The translations under genes and the position numbers were made by a program. The notes below the pieces were generated by a model. It ran no database searches. It was not told where the DNA came from and worked only from the letters and a program-made list of their open reading frames with translations. From contig NC_060059.1 of assembly GCF_020283565.1 (NCBI RefSeq), positions 53,387,157-53,451,156 of the forward strand: a stretch of DNA of 64,000 nt, read 5' to 3'. This document shows, one piece after another, positions 55,804 to 64,000 of this stretch; position 1 is the first letter of the stretch; the number at the start of each line of letters is the position of its first letter. This stretch comes from Trifolium pratense. Taxonomy: Eukaryota > Streptophyta > Magnoliopsida > Fabales > Fabaceae.

Positions 55804-56202
55804 CCCCGGTGGATCGGTATAGTCGCATGCTTCATAGAAGTGAGACAAGTGTAAATTCGGGCATTGAGCTTCCGATCCTGAATACGGATTCTCTTTTAAG
55901 GCGGAAAGGACCGTGTTCTTGATGTCGAATGAAACGGGATTCGCCGGCTGAAAGCCTTGGTTTGCCAACGCGTCATTGTCTCTCCTTCCATAATCACCAA
56001 GGGTACGCCTTGGCGGTTGAGGAACCGGTGGAACCTGTTCTTCCTCCATTGTTGCTGCAGTCCTTTCTTGACAGTCCGGTGTATCACCTAGCAAAACTGT
56101 TCCCCTTGAAGCTTGGGCTTCCCTTGTTGCTTTTCTAATTGCGCGAGCTGTCTTTTCAATCTCTGGATCAAATTGCAGCTCTTGAGGACCTGTTCTCCGC
56201 AT
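55804..56202 (-). pseudogene. Athila-like gag N-terminal part (5' piece of a split gene)
   Basis: The minus-strand frame reads MRRTGPQELQFDPEIEKTAR from ATG 56202 and continues with EAQASRGT, a Pro-rich linker (PPVPQPPRRTLGDYGRRDND) and SFDIKNTVLSALKENPYSG. It ends DYTDPPG, where the chromovirus-like element was inserted; the rest of gag begins at 46837. An open frame extends 23 codons upstream of the ATG but reads hydrophobic leader sequence. N-terminal gag regions of Athila elements look like this. The coding sense is unbroken apart from the insertion. Confidence 0.8.
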
Positions 56203-56336
56203 GCACAATGAAACACACAAGTAGAACGCTCCGGGAGAAAAATATAAAACAGAAAATAATAAAGAAAACACAAAAAAATATGAACACTATTGCCTAGTTG
56301 AATCAATCACAATCCCCGGCAACGGCGCCAAAAACT

Positions 56337-57636
56337 TGATGGATAAATTTCGCAAGTGCACGAAAACCACGTAGTAATAAAAATATCGATCCACAGGGAT
56401 TGTGTGATCAAACTAGTCGAATCGTGTTCATAGACATTATACAGAAAATACACATAAATTGGGGGTATGTTGAGTAATGAATTGCTGGAAAATGTGCTTG
56501 ATAATATGGAAAAGCGAGGTAGAATCATCGGAATCGCCTAGTCTATAGCTAACCGCATGCAACCTACAATGTCATAAGATCTACTCAAGTATTCACAACT
56601 AGATCGACAAATTAGTGAATCGCAATCTCTTGTCAAAATCCACTCTATTCGTTGTCGATACTCCCCCGATCTCTCGGGCGGAAGCTACCTACAACGAATG
56701 ATATTAACGCGCGTCAATCGTTCGCTACACTCTATGCCTCAATCTCTCGACCGGAGACACTCGAGCGCTCAATACAATTCAGTTCAGACATTAAATCAAT
56801 ACTCTCGCACGTGACTTAACTCAAAATCATTACAACACTAATGAAGGATTGTAAAGCATTAGAAACAGACTTGAATTGAATGAATACTATAAAAAGAGTA
56901 TGATCTTACACAATTGCAGGTTACATTCAGCTGAACTACATCCTAAACTATCCTAGATTCTACCTCCGAGGGAGTTTAGCTCCTCATCGTTCTTCGTACG
57001 CTTCCTCGCTTCATCGCCACGGCTTGTGAATCCATGATCTGATGCGCTTGGAGCTCTCCGCTGGAGTGTTGAATCACGATCTTCAAGTTCCAAACCAGAA
57101 TGTAGTGAAAAGATGCAGAATTTTCCAACCCGAAAACAGAATTATGCAGAAAATATATATACAGAACGCAACCACGCCGCGCGCCAGATCCATCACGCCG
57201 CGCGTGGTTGCAAATCCATCAACTACGCCGCGCGTGGTAACAGAATCACGCGGCGCGTGATCAAGTCAGAGGCAATCTTCTTCTTCAATCAAGACGTCAC
57301 GCCGCGCGTGGTCCAAAGCTACGCCGCGCGTGGGCAAGTCAGAGAGCAATCCAGTTCCTGCACAAAGGTTCACGCCGCGCGTGGTCAGTTATCACGCCGC
57401 GCGTGATCAGAGTAAAAATCTTGGCTCCCTGTGAGCTCCATCACGCGGCGCGTGATGGGCTACGCCCCCAGCGTAGTGAAAATCCTCCATTTCCTGCAGT
57501 TTTTCCTGTTTTCTTGCAAATCAAGTAATCAAGCTAATGGTTAGATTTCTCTCATATTTATTGCTAAAAACCTACTAAAATGTATCTAATGTTGCTAAAA
57601 TAGGCATGGATTAGAGAGTGTGACGATTTGTCATCA
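56337..57636 (-). repeat. 5' LTR of the Athila-like element
   Basis: 1300 bp, near-identical to 41351-42650. It includes the CG-rich word cluster at 57172-57481. The Asp-tRNA-type primer site lies at about 56311-56332 on the minus strand. Confidence 0.93.
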
Positions 57637-59026
57637 GGTGTATAAAATCAAGACTCTTTCTGACGGATCTATCGAGCGTTACAAAGCTCGTCTTGTGGCA
57701 AAAGGGTTCACTCAAGAGTATGGTATTGATTATGAGGAAACATTTGCCCCTGTTGCACGTATCACCTCTGTTCGAACCCTTCTTGCTATTGCTGCCACTC
57801 GCCAATGGAAACTCACTCAAATGGATGTTAAAAATGCCTTCCTCAATGGCGAGTTAGAAGAAGAGGTTTACATGCGTCCTCCCCCAGGATATATCTGTTA
57901 GGAAAACAAAGTATGTCGCCTTCGCAAGGCTCTCTATGGTCTCAAACAAGCACCTAGAGCTTGGTTTTCTAAATTTCACAAGACTATCACCCAATTGAAT
58001 TTCTCCTCTAGTGCTCATGATTCTGCTCTTTTTACTCGGAAAACTGACAATGGCACTGTTGTATTGCTTGTTTATGTCGATGACATGATTATCACTGGTG
58101 ATGACTCCATTGGAATTGAAGAGCTCAAGAAATTCTTGTGTCAACACTTTGAGATGAAGGATCTTGGACCATTAACTTATTTTCTGGGGCTTGAAGTATT
58201 ATCTTCAAGTGATGGCTTGTTTCTGTCACAGGCTAAGTATGCTTCCGATCTCGTCTCTCGAGCATGTCTCACTGATTGTAAAATTGAACAGACTCCTCTC
58301 GAACCCAACATTCGATTTACTCCTCAAGATGGTACTTTACTTGCCGATGCCACTCTTTATCGGCAGCTCGTAGGTAGTCTGATATACCTCACAGTTACTC
58401 GGCCAGATATTTCATATGCTGTTCATCTTGTTAGCCAATTCATGGCTTCACCACGTTCCACACATTATGCTGCCGTCCTCCGGATTATTCGATATATCAA
58501 GGGTACCTTATTTTATGGTCTTCATTACTCAGCTACATCCTCTTTGATTCTTAACGCCTACTCTGATGCTGATTGGGCCGGTGATCCGAGTGATCGTCGT
58601 TCCACCACTGGTTTTTGTATTTTTCTTGGAGATTCTCTTATATCCTGGCGTAGCAAGAAACAAACTTTAACAGCCCGCTCTAGCACTGAATCTGAATATC
58701 GTGCTCTTGCTGACACTACTTCTGAGATATTGTGGCTTCGCTGGCTTCTTGCTGATTTAGAGACATCACAATCTTCACCAACTAATCTATATTGTGACAA
58801 TCGCAGTGCCATTCAAATTGCTCACAATGATGTTTTCCATGAACGTACCAAACATATTGAAATTGATTGTCACTTCATTCGCCAACATCTTCTTCGTGGT
58901 GAACTTCATCTTATCTCCATTGGCACTCTTTACCAGCCGGCTGATTTGTTCACAAAACCTCATTCACCTGGTCGCTTCCGCACTTTAGTATCCAAACTCA
59001 AGTTGGTTAATGCTCCACCCACTTGA
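57637..59026 (+). pseudogene. Copia reverse transcriptase and RNase H (3' piece of the interrupted gene)
   Basis: The frame resumes after the insertion with [37 protein letters not shown] and [19 protein letters not shown] (57899-57901) interrupts it. It then continues in the same frame with LRKALYGLKQAPRAWF, LLVYVDDMIITGDD (catalytic YVDD) and RNase H (YSDADWAGDPSDRRSTTGF, SSTESEYRALA), ending in a normal stop at 59026. Active-site residues are kept. With the TGA in the 5' piece, the gene has two in-frame stops plus the 16-kb insertion, so it is dead. Confidence 0.93.
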
Positions 59027-59039
59027 GTTTGAGGGGGAA

Positions 59040-59242
59040 TGTTATGATATAGGAGTATTGTGATTCTCTTATTATTAGACTTTATATTGTAATTATGTTA
59101 GGATCAATTATCTTTTATGTGTAATTACTTTCTTTGTCTCTTTGTCTCAAATCCTATAATATAAATAGGAGCACTTGTTTGTACTTAAACAAAACACAAA
59201 AATATATACAAATGTCTTTTTATATTTTCCTGAGTTTCTACA
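59040..59242 (+). promoter_or_regulatory. 3' LTR of the Copia element, adjacent to LecRK 4
   Basis: 203 bp, same orientation as LecRK 4, with TATA-like CTATAATATAAATAGG (about 59154-59169). Its end is 63 bp before the TTG that opens the LecRK 4 frame. Plant LTRs often promote downstream transcription, so it could drive LecRK 4 (inference). An ATG at 59212 in the LTR opens an out-of-frame 50-codon frame. Confidence 0.8.
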
Positions 59243-59305
59243 AGATTATCTTGTTGGTGATTCAAATATCAATTACTTCACTAGAAAATAAACATCACGA
59301 GCTTC

Positions 59306-61270
59306 TTGTCTTTGATATTCAAATATCAATTATTATTCACTTTCATAGCCTTTATCAAAGTTAGTTGCTTGTATTTCAATTTCCCAACCTTTGAACAAAA
59401 CGATGAAACCAAATTGTTACTCTATAGCTCATATATACAACTACAATCCATACGACTAACCCCAGAAAATAGTAAAGCTTCGATGTCGAATTTATCAGGA
59501 CGTGCTTTATACAAAGATCCATTCAAATATGCTTCCTTCAACACCACTTTTGTTATCAATATAACTCCTGTAACTTCCCATGGTGGAGACGGCATAGCTT
59601 TTATCTTAGCTTCAGATCCAACTCTCCCTGCAAACAGTTATGGAAGTTGGCTTGGTATTGTAAATGCTGACACTAATGGAACTTCTCAAGCCGCAATTCT
59701 TGCAGTTGAGTTTGATACACGACAGAGTTCAACCGAAGACGGTCCTGACAACCATGTTGGAGTCAACATAAATAGCATCTCCTCTTTGATACAAGTATCA
59801 TTGATAAACACTAAGGTGAATCTTTCATCTGGTAAAGATGTAACTATAAGAATTGAATATTCAAATGATGTAATATCTGTTTTTGGTTCAATGACTGAAT
59901 ATTCAAATGTTTCAATGGAGACCCTTTTGGTATCTCCACCGCTTAATCTCTCTACCTATTTTAGACAAGAGGTTTATGTTGGGTTCTCTGCTTCAACAGG
60001 AAATTACACAGAGCTAAACTATGTAAGAGCATGGGAATTCAACGGCTTAGATATTGGTAATAAAAAAATTCTCTGGTGGATTTGGATTATAATTCCATCG
60101 GTCATAATCATAGGTGGATTAGTCTTTTTCTTCCTTTATTTTCAAAGGAAAAAAAACATGGAGCTTCAAGAAGATACATATCAAGGAATAGAGGATCAAA
60201 TTCAACACTCATCTATGGCTCCAAAGACGTATCAACTAAAGGAATTGATGAAAGCAACAGGTGGATTCAGCCCTCAGAATAAACTTGGCGAAGGTGGATT
60301 TGGAATGGTTTATAAGGGTATTCTTGGAAACAACAAAGAAATAGCTGTGAAGAGAGTCTCGAAAAACTCGCGTCAAGGAAAGCAAGAATTTATGGCAGAA
60401 GTTACAACAATTGGAAGCCTACACCACAAAAACTTGGTGAAACTCGTTGGTTGGTGCTACGAAAGCAAAGAGCTTCTCCTCGTTTACGAGTTCATGCCAA
60501 ATGGAAGCTTAGAAAAATATCTATTTAACCAATCAAGTGAATTAGAATTACAATATTCAAAAGTACTTGATTGGAAAACAAGAAATAACGTGATTCGTGA
60601 TGTCGCCCAAGCACTGGATTATCTTCACAATGGTTGTGAAAAAAGAGTACTTCATAGAGACATTAAAGCAAGCAACATAATTTTGGATTTAGAATACATT
60701 GCAAAATTGGGTGATTTCGGATTGGCGCGTACAATTCAAAAGAGAAATGAAACTCATCATTCAACAAAGGAAATTGCTGGAACACCGGGTTATATGGCAC
60801 CAGAAATATTTTTAACCGGAAGAGCAACGGTTGAAACAGATGTGTATGCATTTGGTGTTCTTATTTTGGAAGTTGTGTGTGGAAAAAGACCAGGAAATGT
60901 GTATGCACAAGATGATTATAATACAAGTATTGTGTATTGGGTTTGGGAGCTTTATGGAAAAGGCGAAATTGTTAGTGTTGTAGATAAAAGGATAAGTTAT
61001 GAAGAGAATGAAGTCGAGCGGGTAAACTGGGAAGAAGTTGAAACTGTGCTTGTTCTTGGTTTGGCTTGTTGTCATCCAAATCCAAATGAAAGGCCATCAA
61101 TGAAAACTGTTTTGATGGTTATAAATGGAGAAGTTTCTCCTCCAAATGTTCCAATGGAAAGACCTGTTTTTGTTTGGCCTGCGGCTATGCCTTCATGTTT
61201 GAAACTTGGTGAAGATAGCTCTCTTATCAGTGGAACTCTCACTCCAATTACTCAACTTAGTGGTAGATAG
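59306..61270 (+). pseudogene. L-type lectin receptor-like kinase 4, start codon lost
   Basis: The body is complete, 654 codons in one frame: residual signal peptide (FKYQLLFTFIAFIKVSC), lectin domain (AVEFDTR, DGPDNHVGVN), membrane span (IIIPSVIIIGGLVFFFLYF) and kinase. GEGGFG starts at 328 and HRD is at 450-452; DFG and APE are present. At the position where copies 1 and 2 have ATG...ATG (MRFMSLL) this copy reads ACG...TTG; the frame opens only with the following TTG, and the next in-frame ATG is at 59483, after the signal peptide. The Copia LTR ends 63 bp before the frame and separates it from the displaced promoter at 37901-38057. A conserved Cys before KAWEF is Tyr here. It may be a pseudogene, or use a non-ATG start or a spliced leader. 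Confidence 0.8.
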
Positions 61271-61990
61271 AAAATTTGATATCATTTAGAGAGGTGTTGT
61301 CTAAGTATGTATGGGTATTTGCATGTCTTATGCTTTGATTATTGCTTATTATAATAATGTTTTTCACTTTGAAGCACTAGTACTTATAAAATGGTGATGT
61401 ACTCGTTTGTATTCGGTATTTGTTGTAATCTCATTGATAGATATATTGAGAAGCTCATTGATAGAGCTCAAATTTTGCTTCACCTGCAAAGAAAATATGG
61501 TTAACAACAGATTCATAATGCTTGCGACACAAGCAACAATATTATGGAAAATTCTCCATATAAGCGATGACTTGGCAGGAGGGATGCGATGAAACCAAAT
61601 AGATTTACACCAAATAATAATAATAATACTAATAATAATAATTAGAAAATGCCATTTTTCATCTCTGATAGAATCAACCAAAGTGGAGTTGAACCTTGAA
61701 ACAATAGAACCTATCAAGATCAAAAACATCGGATATACGATTATGGAACCATTTATCTGACCAGAAGTTGATAGTTGTGACATCACAATTTTCCAACTAC
61801 TATTTTCTTGGATTTTCAACATCATATTTCTTAAACTAGACCAAATAGAGGATTTTATATGTAACTAGAAACAGGTTTCTTGTTGATGAAGAATCTACTT
61901 CCAAGAACATAAGCACTTTGATTTTTGTTCATGGTTAAATGTATTTCCTGAAGAAATTTCATAAAAGAACTTGTGCCTCTTTATGAATGG
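61271..61990 (-). pseudogene. LINE ORF2 remnant, copy after LecRK 4
   Basis: Homologous to 32152-33060 but with deletions: minus-strand frames show VSRFNSTLVDSIRDEKWHF and FHRIPPAKSSLIWRIFHN, while the CxxC/HxxFxC zinc region is missing. A (TAA)n-like run (about 61617-61641) marks one deletion border. Confidence 0.6.
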
Positions 61991-63250
61991 TCATTGGATC
62001 CAACGAGCTGTTTGGCTAGGTGAAATGTATTTCCTGAAGAAATTTCTGGGGCACTACGTTCTGGTGTATGATGCTTCACTCCAAGGAATAGGTGCGGAAC
62101 ATTCTAGTCTTCTGTGTTTATGAACTTTTGGTGATCGCTAGTGTTTTGATACGTAATTTGGGTTGGGTCCAGGTGGAAACCACGGTTGTATACTGTCTCC
62201 ATGACAGTAGCAGTTTTTTACTGCATAAAAATAGTTCCTTGTGCTTCAAGTTTAGGGGCCTGGTGCTGCTGTTACAAGTGCCTGGTGTTGCGACAATGTT
62301 TTTCCGTTAAGAAAAACATTTGGTTCATAACTCAACATTATTGAATGGCTAAAAATATTTATACTACTCTATACAATATAACTAAAATTTCATGATACAA
62401 TACGGATTATTAAAACTTTCTAATTTTGGATTAATGCCAAAAGTAGAATATATGGCATTAATGTAACATATAACCTGCTAAAACTTTTTGGATTATTAAA
62501 ATTTTCTAGTTAGCATTGTATTTGAGTGTTTGTAAATTTGTTAGTCTGTAACTCTATCATTTGAAGATGATTTACAGCACTAGATGGTATTTTCTTTTGT
62601 AAATGGAAAATGACTTTATTGCTTGTGTATTTGTTGCGAGTCTCACATTTGTTGCGAGATGGTTTAAAATATATCTTAGCTTATAAGTCGGTTTTGTACT
62701 GTTTGGTTAGGTCCAATACTCAATTCGATGGACCACTTGCTGGGAGCAGATATATTTTATTTTCAACTAAACAGCAAAGTATATCAATGCTACTAATTCG
62801 ATTACAACACGTAACAGGAGCAGAGCCAAATGATACAAAGCCACTGCACTAGCAAGATGAGAGGAAAAAGCAGAACCAGTACACAACACAATGCAAAAAG
62901 AAGCAAAACAAACACACCACAGTCCACGTGCCTACTAGAAGCCGGCCAAAATTTCAACCGAAAACAGGCCCCTTCGCAACTAACAAACAATCACCGCACA
63001 CAGAAACTCACTAAGCCCTAACACAGAACCAAAATACTAACGGCACAGACTTTCACAGCTAAAAACAGACAGCATCTCGCCACTAAACCTCAGAACCGCG
63101 GCAAAATTAAACCACACTGTCTCGGATTATTTGATGTACTGCTAAACCGAATATGACCGGTTATACAACCGTGAATCTTGTCTGCCCTGACAAAACAATC
63201 ACCAATAAAGCCTAACATCAAAGCAAAACAGAGAAAGTAAACAGCATCAC
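61991..63250. repeat. Downstream module, copy 3 (after LecRK 4)
   Basis: Same landmarks as 27961-29000 and 33061-33700, with about 0.8 kb of extra AT-rich sequence inside (about 62310-63070). No gene seen. CGAATATGACCGGTTATACA marks its right end. Confidence 0.65.
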
Positions 63251-63660
63251 ACTAGATATCTGATTAAATAATTGGCACAAAACCAAAACCATATCAGCCT
63301 CGGGTTTTAAAAAAAAAAACTTGAATCTACTATCCCAGTAAACTGATCAACTAAATAAATATTAGAAAAAATAATAATGTCTTTATATTTGAAAGAGTCA
63401 TGGTTGACTATCTTACTAATACACTTCAATAAAATTAAGTTAGTAATATATAAAATGAATTAGAAAGAGTCTTGATGATATATAAAATAAGTTAGAAAGA
63501 GTCGTCGTTGAATTTTTTTACCAAAAAGTTTTGTTTATTTATACAGTTGTCTTATACAAGGTCATAGGAACTGATTTTCCACAGTTTCTTGTTTTATTAA
63601 CCTTCTGGTTCTCGAGGAACCTTAATTCAGAGTTGGACAGCTATATAAGTAAAGTTTGAC
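63251..63660. other. Duplicated AT-rich DNA beyond the downstream module
   Basis: Related to about 36860-37150 (GTTAGAAAGAGTC, CTTCAATAAAATTAAG words). No gene. Confidence 0.5.
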
Positions 63661-63667
63661 CAATAAT

Positions 63668-63743
63668 TATTCCTACCAAAAATCGAACTCGGGTTTCCCG
63701 AATGATTCGTTCTAGGGGGAGCTCATTAACCAAATAGCGATGA
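63668..63743 (-). mobile_element. SINE fragment (same family as 28411)
   Basis: On the minus strand: TATTTGGTTAATGAGCTCC (A-box region) and CCCGAGTTCGATTTTTGG (B-box region). Confidence 0.5.
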
Positions 63744-63771
63744 TTAATCTTCATTGAAGGACAAAGAATTA

Positions 63772-63846
63772 AAGATTGTGACAGCTTGGTTAAGGGTTCG
63801 AGTTCGAGTCTCTTACCACTTAAACTAATTCATTGTTGGTAATCTA
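63772..63846 (+). mobile_element. Degenerate tRNA-derived SINE
   Basis: GACAGCTTGGTTAAGGGTTC with GAGTTCGAGTCTCTTACC gives A- and B-box-like words. Related, more decayed copies lie at about 29247 and 37217 in the same module context. Confidence 0.4.
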
Positions 63847-63888
63847 CCTTGTGGCATCATCAACCCTTGCCTTAATATATTTTTTGTT

Positions 63889-64000
63889 GGTCTAGTAGCC
63901 TAGTAGTGGCTAGAAATTTCATCTTAAAGGTGAATAAGTGGAGTGTCCGCGGTTCGAACTCCAGCTCCTGCATAATATATGCGATGTTTCTATCAACTGA
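63889..64000 (+). mobile_element. tRNA-derived SINE, runs to the window end
   Basis: TAGTGGCTAGAAATTTCATC (A box) and GTCCGCGGTTCGAACTCC (B box), then CTGCATAATATATGCGATG, in the form common in legume SINEs. Cut by the window edge. Confidence 0.6.

Larger units (their letters stand above)
41351..57636 (-). mobile_element. Athila-like Ty3/Gypsy element, gag-protease only (middle level)
   Basis: Two 1300-bp LTRs (41351-42650 and 56337-57636) begin TGATG and end CATCA; GGTGT flanks them (41346-41350 and 57637-57641). I saw one difference (42426 T / 57412 G), so insertion was recent. On the minus strand the primer site after the 5' LTR reads TGGCGCCGTTGCCGGGGA, the Asp-tRNA-type site of Athila elements. 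The purine tract (AGTTTGGGGTTG, minus) adjoins 42651. It encodes gag and a retropepsin only; RT, RNase H and integrase are missing, so it depends on a helper. Without the inner element it is about 7.3 kb. Confidence 0.93.
38058..59242 (+). mobile_element. Copia retrotransposon (outer level of the nest)
   Basis: Identical ends: LTRs 38058-38260 and 59040-59242, 203 bp each, TG...CA, with one difference noticed (38196 C / 59178 T). Target duplication AGATT (38053-38057 and 59243-59247). Primer site TATCAGAGC (about 38264) and purine tract GAGGGGGAA just before the 3' LTR. Without the nested elements it is about 4.9 kb, a normal Copia size. It lies in the same orientation as LecRK 4 and inside its 5' leader. 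Confidence 0.95.

Overview
The window is plant nuclear DNA, most likely from a papilionoid legume. It is AT-rich, the only host genes are legume-type lectin receptor kinases, and the rest is plant transposons (Copia, Ty3/Gypsy, CACTA, PIF/Harbinger, LINE, SINE, Helitron and MITE-like ends). The temperate galegoid group (Medicago, Trifolium, pea relatives) is my best guess. That is inference, because nothing in the window fixes the species.

Host genes: four intronless L-type lectin receptor-like kinases (LecRK, class IX-like) lie on the + strand at about 8.9-10.9, 24.9-26.9, 30.2-32.2 and 59.3-61.3 kb. Each encodes a signal peptide region, a legume-lectin ectodomain, one membrane span and a Ser/Thr kinase with intact G-loop, HRD and DFG motifs. 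They form a tandem array built by repeated segmental duplication. Copies 1 and 2 share upstream DNA; copies 3 and 4 share kinase halves, 3' UTRs and downstream DNA. Copies 1-3 look intact. Copy 4 has a complete body but no in-frame ATG before the mature lectin domain, and its old promoter lies 21 kb upstream because a retrotransposon stack landed in its 5' UTR.

Layout: 0.9-8.8 kb is duplicated upstream DNA carrying a TRIM-like element and a 5.6-kb CACTA transposon. The CACTA holds a captured Ca2+-ATPase fragment and is itself split by a 3.2-kb LTR element. 11.9-15.5 kb holds a LINE fragment and a decayed, 3'-truncated Copia element fused to the second copy of the duplicated DNA. 15.5-24.9 kb holds several copies of the LecRK promoter module, partly truncated, one split by a Harbinger-like element that carries a further insertion full of hairpin repeats. 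27-30 kb and 32-38 kb are decayed intergenic DNA with SINEs, a 239-bp MITE and a likely Helitron.

38.06-59.24 kb is a three-level nest. A Copia element (203-bp LTRs, TSD AGATT) was split by an Athila-like gag-protease element on the minus strand (1300-bp LTRs, TSD GGTGT). That in turn was split by a chromovirus-like Ty3/Gypsy element (2242-bp LTRs) with one intact 1454-codon gag-pol frame. Boundaries, primer sites and target duplications could be read directly at all three levels, so the order of insertion is certain. 61.3-64 kb repeats the segment found downstream of gene 3 and ends in SINE-like sequence.

All pairwise comparisons were done by eye. Difference counts are those noticed, not computed identities.
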